Notes: generated by a model from the sequence alone, not told the origin. 22,922 nucleotides of DNA from Mageeibacillus sp. UBA6976 (GCA_002450155.1 DJYO01000029.1:1-22922), one strand, 5' to 3'; shown: positions 1 to 7,604, numbered from the stretch's first letter. Translations and numbers: made by a program.

Positions 1-6
1 TCCCAC

Positions 7-30
7 AAAAATTCTGAAGAGCCCTTTTTT
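7..30 (+). repeat. 24-base inverted terminal repeat, left copy
   Basis: Positions 7-30 are the exact reverse complement of 22899-22922. In both places the repeat forms the loop, 3' arm and T-tract of a terminator. Confidence 0.9.
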
Positions 31-44
31 AAGCCACTCTTCAG
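7..44 (-). terminator. Rho-independent-type terminator, left edge
   Basis: Read on the minus strand, an 8-bp perfect stem (CTGAAGAG / CTCTTCAG, at 37-44 and 14-21) with an A-rich loop is followed by AATTTTT. It sits about 100 bases beyond the stop of the minus-strand membrane protein gene and would end that unit. The loop is long (15 bases) for a classical terminator. Its 3' half is identical to the terminator at the other end of the window. Confidence 0.55.
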
Positions 45-140
45 CCACTCATTCCTATTTCATCAAATCTGATTTTCTTATTATTGGTAGTTCGATATAT
101 TCAGGATTTTTAGTACGATTATATTCTGATAAATCGGATT

Positions 141-614
141 TTAGTTTACATCTGCCTGCTGTTTACTCATCTTAACGGCAGCCACAATCGACAGCACGGC
201 CATCGGGATCAGGATGGCGAAGCCTATGTACGGCCACGCAATATAAAACTCCGCCCCGGCAGCGGACTCATTGACCCAGATTGAGACCGGGAATGCACAG
301 ATGTTGGCTATCAACGTAATTCCGCAAACGATGCCGCTAAGGATCCCGTAAGTCCTCGCCCCGGCGTCGGCTTTACGCGACTTTACGAAGGCGACTATGC
401 TGAGCGCAAGGGAAACGATTGCGACTACTGCTATGAACAACGATAGGCCGAGCATTCCGAACGTCACGTGGATATTATCGTGATCCGCAGTAGAAAAGTT
501 GTAGACGAAAACCCCAACCAAAGAACCCAAAAACGAGATGCTGAAAAGCAGAAAATCCGCCGCCAGCATAACGAGCGAAGAGATTATCGTAATAACAAGA
601 TTTGCAGTTTTCAT
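141..614 (-). CDS. Small four-helix membrane protein of unknown function
   Basis: A 157-residue protein with about four predicted transmembrane segments (residues roughly 7-38, 51-77, 87-112 and 124-148). A short basic loop (KSRKAD, about residues 79-84) separates helices 2 and 3, and the C-terminus is polar. This resembles the DUF4190/DUF4064-like group of small membrane proteins, but I cannot assign a family firmly. The start is supported by an AGGAGG-type ribosome binding site five to six bases upstream of the ATG. Codon use is noticeably GC-rich (many gcc, ggc, cgc) compared with the AT-rich gene just upstream at 657-1475, so the two probably have different histories. It is the last gene of a minus-strand run and is followed by a terminator-like hairpin. 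No catalytic motif is visible. Confidence 0.75.
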   Translation of the reverse strand: MKTANLVITIISSLVMLAADFLLFSISFLGSLVGVFVYNFSTADHDNIHVTFGMLGLSLFIAVVAIVSLALSIVAFVKSRKADAGARTYGILSGIVCGITLIANICAFPVSIWVNESAAGAEFYIAWPYIGFAILIPMAVLSIVAAVKMSKQQADVN

Positions 615-656
615 ATTCCTCCTACTAATACATTCGTCTTTCTGTAAAATTCAGTA

Positions 657-1475
657 TTAAACTTTCTTTCTCTTATTCATCAATAGAATCTCATAATCCT
701 TCATGTAGTTCTGAAATCTTTCATCATCTTTCCCAACGACACAAGTTTTCTTATTCTTACATAAATAGCGGTATGTTGTACGCTCGCCGTCTCTAGTTCC
801 TACGCTTTCGGTAACGTAAGGCTTGGTAATGCTGCCTGAAAGCGTTTCGGGGAATAATGCCAGCAGATCTGTCAATTCATCTAGAGTAAACCTTGTGGGG
901 TTAATGTCTAAAACCTCAATCTTTCCTTGGGCTAAACATTTATAATCATTGTCTGAAACAGTCTTTCCGTGCCATTCGAAATGTTTAATTTGTGTGTTTG
1001 CTACGGGTTTCAAAGAATCTATTGTCATGCCTGCCCATACTTGATTCCCGAGTCCAAAGAATTCAAGATTAGGTGCTGTTTCAATTTCTTCAATGTTATG
1101 CAGTCTGGAAAAATCGTAGATGCTTAATCCGATCAGAGCCTTGTTTCCACTCATGTCCCATAAAGACGTAGCTCTTTGATTGAAAAGATAGTTAATGAAC
1201 TTAATTCCGTTTAGTTTTGAAAGAGGGGACAGATCCTCAACTAATTTGTTTTTCCAAAAAGAGATTGCTTCAAACTGCTTTCCATATCGCTCAATAAAAT
1301 ATTCGAAAGTATCCTGCTTTAGGCCGGAGATAACGATTGAACTGGCATTGGGTGTTTTTTCAATTGCTTCGACTATCTGATCTACCGACACAGAACCGCC
1401 ATCTACTTCTTTTTGAACCAGATTAATGTCAAAGTCTTCAAAAGATGTGGATGAAAAGTTCCCTATATCTACCAT
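657..1475 (-). CDS. Leucine-rich-repeat-like protein, hypothetical
   Basis: A 272-residue soluble protein without signal peptide or membrane segment. The central part (about residues 80-195) carries irregular leucine-rich-repeat-like units (for example LSPLSKLNGIKFI, ALIGLSIYDFSRL, APNLEFFGLG, KIEVLDINPTRF) with about 20-24 residue spacing. The C-terminus is lysine-rich. Proteins of this shape are usually intracellular binding scaffolds; some sit beside toxin or immunity genes, but nothing here proves that role. The gene lies 35 bases behind the DUF4272-like gene on the same strand, so the two are probably cotranscribed. Its ribosome binding site is weak (GGGTG with an A-rich spacer). It is markedly AT-rich compared with the core genes of the window, which fits acquisition with the adjacent recombinase remnant. 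Confidence 0.7.
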   Translation of the reverse strand: MVDIGNFSSTSFEDFDINLVQKEVDGGSVSVDQIVEAIEKTPNASSIVISGLKQDTFEYFIERYGKQFEAISFWKNKLVEDLSPLSKLNGIKFINYLFNQRATSLWDMSGNKALIGLSIYDFSRLHNIEEIETAPNLEFFGLGNQVWAGMTIDSLKPVANTQIKHFEWHGKTVSDNDYKCLAQGKIEVLDINPTRFTLDELTDLLALFPETLSGSITKPYVTESVGTRDGERTTYRYLCKNKKTCVVGKDDERFQNYMKDYEILLMNKRKKV

Positions 1476-1510
1476 CTGTTTTCACACCCGCTGTTTTTTA
1501 TACTGATAAT

Positions 1511-2239
1511 TTAGCAAACCAAATCCACTTCATCCCAATCCTCATCTGAAAATAACCATTCAAATGCATGAAATCTTCTTTCTGCGATTATCTCAAGTCT
1601 TTGAAATTCTAAATTGTTTAATGATGGTATAGTTTTTCCTCTTACTACAAAGTCTCCTTTTTCCATATCGAAGCCTTTATATCTTTTCAGGTAGCTAAGA
1701 GTTTCCTGACCAAAACTTTCAATTATTGCATTCTTAATTTGCGATGATTCAGTTTTTTCATTTCTGGCTACAATACAACGCCAATACCATAGCATGGCTA
1801 TTTCACGGTGTTTTAATATGTTGCTTTCCGGAACATCTTTACAAAACTCAATCAACTTTTCAGTCGTATGATCCGGACCGATTCTAAGCGGCGGATGCAG
1901 ATCTTTTGTTACATACCTATCGTAATCAGTCATTCTGTTGACGAGCCCGATACTCCATAATAGCGGTTCTATGCATTCATAATCGTTGGCCAAAAAGAGG
2001 ATCTCGATATTTGTGTCATTAGTTATAGGCTGCTCAAAAATACGTTTCTCTTCTTCAGAAAAACTATCATAGTATTCTTTCCGCTTAGTCCATCCCAAAA
2101 TATCCTGCCGCTGTTTCTCTCTTCGTTCTAAGGTGTAACTTACTCCATCAATTACACTTTTTTCCAGACTGCAACGATCTGTAAAACACAACAAGCAGAC
2201 AATTCTTTTTATAACTTCATCTTTTTTCTTCATAGTCAT
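1511..2239 (-). CDS. DUF4272-like protein
   Basis: A 242-residue soluble protein. The layout matches what I recall of DUF4272: an N-terminal arginine-rich helix followed by a LGW motif (about residues 39-52), a central ECIEPLLWSIGLV segment (about residues 86-100), and a C-terminal RRFHAFEWLF...DWDEVD signature. The function of this family is unknown. No catalytic residues are evident. Two ATGs lie close together (2239 and 2233); the second (MKKKDEV) is equally possible because neither has a clear Shine-Dalgarno sequence. An extended -10 on the minus strand at 2300-2308 would give a leader of about 50 bases. The gene is AT-rich and heads a two- or three-gene minus-strand unit beside the recombinase remnant, consistent with island cargo. 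Confidence 0.7.
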   Translation of the reverse strand: MTMKKKDEVIKRIVCLLCFTDRCSLEKSVIDGVSYTLERREKQRQDILGWTKRKEYYDSFSEEEKRIFEQPITNDTNIEILFLANDYECIEPLLWSIGLVNRMTDYDRYVTKDLHPPLRIGPDHTTEKLIEFCKDVPESNILKHREIAMLWYWRCIVARNEKTESSQIKNAIIESFGQETLSYLKRYKGFDMEKGDFVVRGKTIPSLNNLEFQRLEIIAERRFHAFEWLFSDEDWDEVDLVC

Positions 2240-2283
2240 TATTCGAATTAGTAATAATACCTGTTGATTATCTTTACTAATAG

Positions 2284-2637
2284 TCTCCCCTCAAAAAGGA
2301 TTATAACATGCCTATAGAGATAATAATTATGTTAGCATTTGCTCTTAAAGGTGAATCAAAATATGTATTTCATCATCCGGACGGAAGACCTGTCTTAAAA
2401 GATTCATATGAGAGTTTCTTAAGAAGAGTTTGTGGAAGATTAGGTATTAAGACCTCTAACAACCATGCGTTTAGAGTGGCATTCAACGCCAGACTGATCT
2501 CAGCAGGAGTTGATAGTAACGAGCGTTGCCTGATACTTGGTCATTCGATGCAGACTAACGAACGGCATTATTCATTCAGCGACAAAAGACAGGCAGAGGA
2601 TGTACGTGATAAATTGAGATCGCACAGAATAGAGTAA
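2284..2637 (+). pseudogene. Tyrosine recombinase/integrase, C-terminal remnant
   Basis: Only the last 110 or so residues of a phage-type integrase remain. Counting from the ATG at 2308, visible catalytic-domain motifs are HAFR (H53, R56), LGH (H79) and the nucleophile tyrosine in ERHYS (Y88). The N-terminal DNA-binding domains, the first catalytic arginine and the lysine hairpin are absent. The frame is open only back to a stop at 2281-2283, and no ribosome binding site precedes the ATG, so this is most likely a decayed gene. It is directed at the 3' end of the tRNA-Arg gene about 80 bases away, the classical position of an integrase relative to its attachment site. It is probably inactive. 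Confidence 0.8.
2300..2308 (-). promoter_or_regulatory. Extended -10 promoter for the DUF4272-like unit
   Basis: On the minus strand the sequence reads TGTTATAAT followed by CCTT, an extended -10 identical to that of the tRNA-Arg and the membrane glycosyltransferase genes. It lies about 60 bases before the start at 2239 and inside the 5' edge of the integrase remnant. No good -35 is seen. Confidence 0.55.
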
Positions 2638-2673
2638 AGTTACGAAAAGGTAGTTCCATTACTTTTGGGCCAT

Positions 2674-2710
2674 AATCAAAGGGGCTCAGAAAACCATGAA
2701 CCCCTTGATT
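2674..2710. terminator. Hairpin between integrase remnant and tRNA
   Basis: AATCAA(A)GGGG at 2674-2684 pairs with CCCCTTGATT at 2701-2710 (one bulged A, 16-base loop). On the plus strand it is followed by only a short T-run, and on the minus strand the T-run is poor. It may end transcription of the tRNA from the minus strand or of the remnant from the plus strand; it is weak either way. Confidence 0.4.
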
Positions 2711-2714
2711 TTAC

Positions 2715-2791
2715 TGGTGATCGTGAGCGGATTCGAACCGCTGGCCTACCGCTTAGGAGGCGGTCGCTCTATCCAGCTGAGCTACACAATC
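2715..2791 (-). tRNA. tRNA-Arg (anticodon CCT)
   Basis: Read on the minus strand this folds as a full cloverleaf. The acceptor stem is GATTGTG/CACGATC with one G-U pair, the D arm is GCTC/GAGC, the anticodon stem is ACCGC/GCGGT with loop CTCCTAA, and the T arm contains GGTTCGAATCC. The 3' CCA is encoded (TGG at 2715-2717 on the plus strand). Anticodon CCT reads the AGG arginine codon. The 3' end faces the integrase remnant, making this gene the likely attachment site of a former integrative element. Confidence 0.95.
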
Positions 2792-2810
2792 TTGTTTCTC
2801 AAACTGAAGG

Positions 2811-2819
2811 ATTATAACA
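2811..2819 (-). promoter_or_regulatory. Extended -10 promoter of tRNA-Arg
   Basis: The minus strand reads TGTTATAAT, ending 19 bases before the mature tRNA 5' end, which gives a precursor leader of about a dozen bases. No convincing -35 hexamer is found 17 bases upstream, as expected for an extended -10 promoter. Confidence 0.65.
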
Positions 2820-2892
2820 CAAATTCTTTTATTCATAAAGACATGATTATAAATGGCAGGATTTATCAGGAGGTATTTGTTTAAGGACAGTA

Positions 2893-2921
2893 TTGAATAA
2901 TAAACAGTAGTGTGCTATTAA
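2893..2921 (+). promoter_or_regulatory. Promoter of the PadR operon, with possible operator
   Basis: TTGAAT (2893-2898), a 17-base spacer and TATTAA (2916-2921) form a plausible sigma-A promoter about 45 bases before the PadR start. A short inverted repeat (GCTA, seven AT-only bases, TAGC) covers the -10 at 2914-2928 and could be an autoregulatory operator, but it does not match the usual PadR ATGT-n8-ACAT pattern. Confidence 0.45.
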
Positions 2922-2965
2922 TATTAGCGGGATAAACCCAAATATGTGAATAGGGAGGGATTACT

Positions 2966-3298
2966 ATGAATAGCCAATTCAAGAAGGGCGTTCTTGATTT
3001 GTGCGTTCTGGCATTCCTGAGCAAAGGCGACAGCTATGGATACAATCTTGCAGATTGTCTCGCATCCAAGGTCCAGGTAGCTGACGGTACAGTATATCCT
3101 ATACTGCGTAAGCTTGCGAGTGAAGGATATGTTGATACTTATCTCAAGGAATCCCAGAATGGACCCCCGCGTAAGTACTATCATCTTACTGAAGCGGGCA
3201 GAGAGAAACTAAAGGCCGACCGTACAGGTTGGGAGGAGTTCTCCAAGGCAGTGGATGAGATACTGAGTAGTGACAAGGAGGTAATAGGTGATGAATAA
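2966..3298 (+). CDS. PadR family transcriptional regulator
   Basis: A 110-residue winged-helix protein of the short PadR-s2 type. The N-terminal helix (FKKGVLDLCVLAFL) is followed by SYGYNLA, then the recognition region DGTVYPILRKLASEGYV (about residues 38-55) and the wing with PPRKYYHLTEAGREKL (about residues 66-82). These are the hallmark segments of PadR. It should bind DNA as a dimer and repress its own operon in response to envelope or drug stress. The start has an AGGGAGG ribosome binding site. The stop overlaps the start of the next gene by eight bases, giving translational coupling to a HAAS-domain membrane protein, a pairing common in Bacillota. Confidence 0.93.
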   Translation: MNSQFKKGVLDLCVLAFLSKGDSYGYNLADCLASKVQVADGTVYPILRKLASEGYVDTYLKESQNGPPRKYYHLTEAGREKLKADRTGWEEFSKAVDEILSSDKEVIGDE

Positions 3299-3860
3299 GA
3301 AGGAATATCTTGATTCTCTCGAGAAGGAACTCGAGGGAATGAGCTATAAAGATGCCAAAGATATCTTAGGAGATATCACCGAGCATTTCGATGCAGGCAT
3401 CGCAAACGGCAAGTCTGAGGAGGAGATCGCAGAGAGCTTGGGCAGTGTTTCTGAACTGGCTCAGGAGTTTAAGAAGGGACTCAAACTTCCTGCTGTTATC
3501 AAGAATAAGCAGAAGTTTGAGGAAGCAAAGACATCCGGTCCTGATACTTTCGGTGTCATATTTGTAGTCCTCATGGCGATCTTTGTGATAATACCTGCCT
3601 GGGTAGCTGTATTTGCTGCACTGTTCCTTATCGCTGCAAGCTTTATTGGAATACTTGCTCTGGCAATTACACTTGGCATGGGAGCCATCCTCGGATGGTT
3701 TAGAGGATTCACCCTCGCAGCAATACTTGGTGCAGTAACACTCTTGATCTTTGATATATTCGTATTCGTTATCATGTTCCTTGGATTTAAGTATTTATTC
3801 AAGTTAACAGGCATGTATATCGATTGGAATAAGAAGATCTGGTATCAGGGATTGGGGTGA
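3291..3860 (+). CDS. HAAS (DUF1700) domain membrane protein
   Basis: A 189-residue protein. The N-terminal soluble HAAS/DUF1700 domain (about residues 1-65) contains the typical KKEYLDSLEKELEGMS and SLGSVSELAQEF segments. The rest is made of about three hydrophobic helices (about residues 82-112, 118-140 and 146-168). A GTG at 3288 is also in frame, but the AAGGAGG at 3275-3281 is spaced correctly for the ATG at 3291, which I chose. The family is thought to act as a membrane partner regulated with PadR, sometimes upstream of DUF4097 proteins; its biochemical role is not established. It is followed at once by a small membrane protein gene. Confidence 0.88.
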   Translation: MNKKEYLDSLEKELEGMSYKDAKDILGDITEHFDAGIANGKSEEEIAESLGSVSELAQEFKKGLKLPAVIKNKQKFEEAKTSGPDTFGVIFVVLMAIFVIIPAWVAVFAALFLIAASFIGILALAITLGMGAILGWFRGFTLAAILGAVTLLIFDIFVFVIMFLGFKYLFKLTGMYIDWNKKIWYQGLG

Positions 3861-3865
3861 TTATT

Positions 3866-4126
3866 ATGAAGAAAGATTTAAGAATGCTTGTAGTAGGGCT
3901 TGTATCCCTTTTGATCTCTATTATTCTTGCAGTTGTAACGGCCTTAGTATTCACAGTCCAGCTCGGTAAGAGTATCGCGTCATATGATTGGAATAAGACA
4001 TATACCGGTATTCAGGAAATCGTGGATGATCTGCCGGGAGTAGAAATCGATGATATCGATCTGACGGGAATAACAGGTGATATCACTGATTCGGTAGAAG
4101 TGCTGGAAACACTTGAAGAGATCTGA
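3866..4126 (+). CDS. Small single-pass membrane protein of the PadR operon
   Basis: An 86-residue protein with one N-terminal transmembrane helix (about residues 6-30) and an acidic tail rich in D, E and I (DDLPGVEIDDIDLTGITGDI). A GTG at 3857 is in frame, but GGGGTG lies six bases before the ATG at 3866, so that is the likelier start. No known family is recognised. In many related operons this place is held by a DUF4097 adhesin-like gene; the regularly spaced I/D pattern in the tail could be a reduced relic of such a beta structure, but this is a guess. It is probably cotranscribed with PadR and DUF1700 and is followed by a strong terminator. Confidence 0.72.
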   Translation: MKKDLRMLVVGLVSLLISIILAVVTALVFTVQLGKSIASYDWNKTYTGIQEIVDDLPGVEIDDIDLTGITGDITDSVEVLETLEEI

Positions 4127-4132
4127 AACAAG

Positions 4133-4167
4133 AGAAACGGCAGCCTCGCTGCCGTTTCTTATTTTTT
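4133..4167 (+). terminator. Strong rho-independent terminator
   Basis: A perfect 12-bp stem (AGAAACGGCAGC / GCTGCCGTTTCT) with a three-base loop is followed by TTATTTTTT. It ends the PadR operon. Its right edge abuts the stop codon of the convergent acyltransferase gene, so the hairpin may also act for that gene, although the T-tract on that side is poorer. Confidence 0.93.
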
Positions 4168-4915
4168 AATTATCTGATGATGTCTCAGGATCCCAGTGCA
4201 TCTGTTCCTGAAGGTGCATCCATTCGGACAGAGCTTCTGTCATCTTGTGAGCATCGTTATCGTAGTCCTTGCCATAGAGAGGTTCGCCTACGTAGATGCG
4301 GATCTTGCGGCGGTGGAGACCTCTTAGGGGATGAGGATGCTTCTGGGTGCGGGGCCAGATCTGATATGCGCCTGCTATGTAGACAGGGACCATAGGTACA
4401 TTGGCCTTAATGGCAAGATATGCAGCTCCGTCCTTCATCTCTCCCAATTTACCTGTATGTGTCCTGGTGCCCTCAGGGAAGACAAAGCAGATATTGCCTT
4501 TCTCTACTTCCTTCTTGGCCTTGATAAGACCTCTGACGGGATTGCCGTAGCGGTCAACAGCGATACCTCTTCCGACACGCATTATGAGCCTGCCGAGGGA
4601 ACCGTGGTCTGTCTCGAGGTCTGAGGCTGCAAGGCAGCACATCCACTTAAAGTGGCCCTTAGGAAGGTAGTCGATTATAAGAACGCCGTCAGGATAGCTC
4701 TGATGGTTACTTGCAACTACGTACGGGTTGTCCTTGGGGAAGTTCTCTTTGCCGATACACTTCATGTCACATAATAAGTGAGTCAGGAAAAGGAAGCCGT
4801 TCTTAGCCATTATGTCCCAGAAACCACGTTTGGTAGGATACTTCTCATCCAGATGCTTGTGGTGGTCGGCGCGGCTCATTGTGTTTGTTTTGTTCATATT
4901 TACTGAATCAGCCAT
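4166..4915 (-). CDS. 1-acyl-sn-glycerol-3-phosphate acyltransferase (PlsC family)
   Basis: A 249-residue protein of the LPLAT/PlsC superfamily, which transfers an acyl group to lysophosphatidic acid to make phosphatidic acid at the inner face of the membrane. Visible motifs are NHQSYPD (the NHx4D catalytic block, about residues 70-76), GRGIAVDR (glycerol-phosphate-binding region), FPEGTRTHTG (about residues 148-157) and VPMVPVYI. The length fits the family. The start is supported by GAGGTGA upstream. It is divergent from an acyl-CoA/ACP synthetase gene with about 110 bases between them, suggesting a joint role in channeling fatty acids into phospholipid. The symbol is withheld because several PlsC paralogues exist in such genomes. 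Confidence 0.9.
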   Translation of the reverse strand: MADSVNMNKTNTMSRADHHKHLDEKYPTKRGFWDIMAKNGFLFLTHLLCDMKCIGKENFPKDNPYVVASNHQSYPDGVLIIDYLPKGHFKWMCCLAASDLETDHGSLGRLIMRVGRGIAVDRYGNPVRGLIKAKKEVEKGNICFVFPEGTRTHTGKLGEMKDGAAYLAIKANVPMVPVYIAGAYQIWPRTQKHPHPLRGLHRRKIRIYVGEPLYGKDYDNDAHKMTEALSEWMHLQEQMHWDPETSSDN

Positions 4916-4977
4916 TATGTCACCTCGATATGTTCTCCTTCTTATCTTATGTTTAATTTTATATTTTGCAAGAAGTA

Positions 4978-4986
4978 TGTTATATT
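4978..4986 (+). promoter_or_regulatory. Extended -10 promoter of the acyl-CoA synthetase gene
   Basis: TGTTATATT lies about 40 bases before the ATG at 5026, in the AT-rich divergent region. It gives a leader that contains the AGGAGG ribosome binding site. No strong -35 is seen. Confidence 0.45.
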
Positions 4987-5025
4987 TTTTATTGCTTTAG
5001 ATTACCACATATCAGGAGGAAGGAT

Positions 5026-6888
5026 ATGAATCCCGTTAAGGGCACTCCGATTTTTACTGCAGAACGCTCTGAGAATCTTCACGAGCTCATGATGAAGACA
5101 TGTGACAGATTTGCAGAGTCAGATGCTTTTATATTCAGAAGATCACCGAAGCAGAGTGAGGTGCACCGCACATTTTATGATTTCGGCGAGGATATCAGAA
5201 ATCTCGGCACTTATTTGTTAAACAGTCCGTATAAGATGGACAGGATGGCTGTAGTAGGTGAGAACGCCTACGAGTGGTTCGTATCTTATAACGCGATCCT
5301 CTCATCAGGCGGGATAGGAGTTCCTCTTGACAGAGCACTCCCGGAAGATGAGCTTATACAGCTCCTGGTAAGATCCAAGAGCAAGATCATATTCTATCAC
5401 GCTAAGCACCATAAGATGATGCTGTCCATTGCAGCCAAGGTCAAGTCAGGTGAGCTGGATATACCTCTTGATAAGTTTGTTATATTCTATAAGCCTTCTC
5501 TCACAGGCAAGACAGCTGATGATACCTGGCCTGAGGATGATTCGAGATTTGCAGATATCTATGATCTTATAGCTGAAGGCAAGGCATTAAGGGAGAATGG
5601 TGATACCAAGTTCGATGAAGTTGAGATCGACAGTGAGGCAGCCAAGATAATTCTCTTTACATCAGGTACTACGTCGATGTCCAAGGGCGTATTGCTCTCC
5701 CACAAGAATATCTGTTCCAATGTTTATTCTATTGCCCAGACCCTTGATGTAAGGAGGGGGGACAGAGCTTTCTCCATATTGCCCCTGCACCATACATTCG
5801 AGAATACCTGTGATTTCTTTATCCTGTCCTGCGGTGCATGTATCTGTATGTGCGACGGTCTGAGATATATAGTCAAGAATATGGAGGAGTGGAAGCCTAC
5901 TGTCTGCATTTCAGTACCCCTTCTTTTCGAGAATATCTACTCCAAGATCGAGGATGGTATCAAGGCTTCCGGCAAGGAGAAGGTAATTGCCGTGGCAAGA
6001 CCTGTTACCAGGTTCCTGCGCAAGCTCGGTATCGATATCAGACGCAATGTCTTTAAGGAGATCCTGGATAAGCTGGGTGGCAACTTCCGTATGATTGTAA
6101 TCGGCGGTGCCGGCATCGATAAGAAGTATATCGACGCATTTACGGATTTCGGTCTTCAGTTCTTTATGGGCTATGGACTTACGGAGACATCCCCGGTTAT
6201 CTCGGTAAATACCGAGGTCTGTGATGTCCACGGTTCTGTCGGAAGACCTATGTCGGGTATTACCGTTACGATCGATACTGACGATAAGTCCCGCAACGCC
6301 GTAGGTGAGATACTTACAAAGTCTGATTGCGTCATGCTCGGTTATTATGAGAATGAAGAAGCAACTGCTGAAGCTATTGATAAGGATGGCTGGTTCCATA
6401 CCGGTGATATGGGATATATCGATAAGACAGGCTCTATCCATATCACGGGAAGAGTTAAGTCGATGATCGTTCTTACCAACGGTAAGAAAGCTTTCCCGGA
6501 GGAGATCGAGGCAGTCCTTGGTGAGATCAAGGGTGTTAACGAGGTCTTTGTATGGGGCAACCGCAATGAGCGTGAAGCTATAGATATCTGCGCCAAGCTC
6601 CTTATCGACCGTAAGGCTATCGGTGCCGAATTAGGTCTTCAGACTGAGCCTGATGATTCTCAGGTAGAGGCATATCTTAACGATAAGGTTCATGACGCAA
6701 ATCACACCATGCCAGCATATAAGATCGTACGTAACTATGTATTCTCCGAAGAGGAGATGATCAAGACTACAACTCTTAAGATTAAGCGTCCCAAGGAGCA
6801 GGAGCATATTGAATCCAGACTTGCCGAGTGTTCAAGGACTATGGTCGAGATGAACGGCAAGAACTTCGATAAGATGATCAAGGCCTGA
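5026..6888 (+). CDS. Long-chain fatty acid-CoA ligase-like AMP-binding enzyme
   Basis: A 620-residue ANL-superfamily enzyme that should adenylate a fatty acid with ATP and pass it to CoA or an acyl carrier protein. Motifs in order are the phosphate loop FTSGTTSMSKG (about residue 211), the A4-type segment PLHHTFENT, GYGLTETSP (about residue 382), GWFHTGD (about residue 455) and the hinge region GRVKSMIVLTNGKKAFPEEIE (about residue 476). The C-terminal lysine region TTTLKIKRP carries the likely catalytic lysine. The frame is open 60 bases further upstream, but AGGAGGAAGG directly before 5026 fixes the start there. The stop shares one base with the start of the next gene (TGATG). Substrate length cannot be read from the sequence. 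Confidence 0.92.
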   Translation: MNPVKGTPIFTAERSENLHELMMKTCDRFAESDAFIFRRSPKQSEVHRTFYDFGEDIRNLGTYLLNSPYKMDRMAVVGENAYEWFVSYNAILSSGGIGVPLDRALPEDELIQLLVRSKSKIIFYHAKHHKMMLSIAAKVKSGELDIPLDKFVIFYKPSLTGKTADDTWPEDDSRFADIYDLIAEGKALRENGDTKFDEVEIDSEAAKIILFTSGTTSMSKGVLLSHKNICSNVYSIAQTLDVRRGDRAFSILPLHHTFENTCDFFILSCGACICMCDGLRYIVKNMEEWKPTVCISVPLLFENIYSKIEDGIKASGKEKVIAVARPVTRFLRKLGIDIRRNVFKEILDKLGGNFRMIVIGGAGIDKKYIDAFTDFGLQFFMGYGLTETSPVISVNTEVCDVHGSVGRPMSGITVTIDTDDKSRNAVGEILTKSDCVMLGYYENEEATAEAIDKDGWFHTGDMGYIDKTGSIHITGRVKSMIVLTNGKKAFPEEIEAVLGEIKGVNEVFVWGNRNEREAIDICAKLLIDRKAIGAELGLQTEPDDSQVEAYLNDKVHDANHTMPAYKIVRNYVFSEEEMIKTTTLKIKRPKEQEHIESRLAECSRTMVEMNGKNFDKMIKA

Positions 6889-7604
6889 TGGATAAATACC
6901 TGAAGCTCCTGGATCTAAACGGCAGGGCAGTCCTCTGTGAGTTTGAGCGCAAGCGCGTAAAACATATAAATGCCCGCTTAAGGAGCGACGGGAGTCTCTA
7001 CTGTTCTCTTCCTTTGTATGCTTCTTTTGCCAAAGCAGAGGAGTTTGTATTAAGCAACAGCGATTTCTTTATACGGGCTCTTGATAAACAGGCCATATCC
7101 ATGCTTAAGGAAGGTGTTCCCAAGTTTTACAGATCAGGAGAGGATATCAAGGTCTTCGGAGTCTGGAAAAAGCTTGATATCAGAACCGGTCCCCGTCATG
7201 TTGAGGAAACAGACAGCAGCGTCGTAGTTTATGTAAGCGATATTTCTGATACAGATTCAGTTAAGAGAGTCTATTCCAAATGGCGCAGAGATGATCTCAA
7301 GAGAATTATAGACGGTTTTGCATCAGAGCTTTATCCTTATTTTGCAGGGTTTGGAGTCAAGTACCCGGAGGTTATCCGCTATGGAGAGTTTAAGTCCTTC
7401 TGGGGTGAATGCTACCACCAAAGATCCATGGTCAAGTTTTCCCTAAGACTCCATGAGCAGCCTTTGGATCTTATAAGATATGTGGTTGCCCATGAATTTG
7501 CACACTTTGTAGTACCCAACCATTCAGACAGGTTCTGGGAGGTGGTAACTGGAGTTATCCCTGATGCAAAAGCTTGCCAGATTAGGCTTCGGAACCGGGA
7601 ATAG
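6888..7604 (+). CDS. YgjP-type (DUF45) zinc metallopeptidase
   Basis: A 238-residue protein of the YgjP/SprT-like group. The C-terminal zinc site is clear: AHEFAHFVVPNHSDRFW, giving the HExxH core at about residues 202-206 and a third histidine in NHS. Upstream, ARLRSDGSLYCSLP and WGECYHQRSMVKFSLRL match the usual DUF45 segments (commonly WGSC...I.fn..L). The protein is predicted to be cytoplasmic; its substrate is unknown. The ATG overlaps the stop of the acyl-CoA ligase gene by one base, so the two are translationally coupled. The 3' end overlaps the convergent EAL gene by 23 bases, with no room for a terminator between them. Confidence 0.88.
   Translation: MDKYLKLLDLNGRAVLCEFERKRVKHINARLRSDGSLYCSLPLYASFAKAEEFVLSNSDFFIRALDKQAISMLKEGVPKFYRSGEDIKVFGVWKKLDIRTGPRHVEETDSSVVVYVSDISDTDSVKRVYSKWRRDDLKRIIDGFASELYPYFAGFGVKYPEVIRYGEFKSFWGECYHQRSMVKFSLRLHEQPLDLIRYVVAHEFAHFVVPNHSDRFWEVVTGVIPDAKACQIRLRNRE

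Noticed and set aside
32..51. Short direct repeat AGCCACTC at the left edge
   Set aside because: Two copies of eight bases, 12 bases apart; too short to interpret and partly explained by the terminator hairpin.
2870..2883. AGGAGG-like sequence before the PadR promoter
   Set aside because: No start codon at a fitting distance leads to more than a few codons, so it is not taken as a gene.
2696..2884. Short open frame across the tRNA-Arg gene
   Set aside because: It runs antisense through a complete tRNA cloverleaf and has no ribosome binding site; it is a chance frame.
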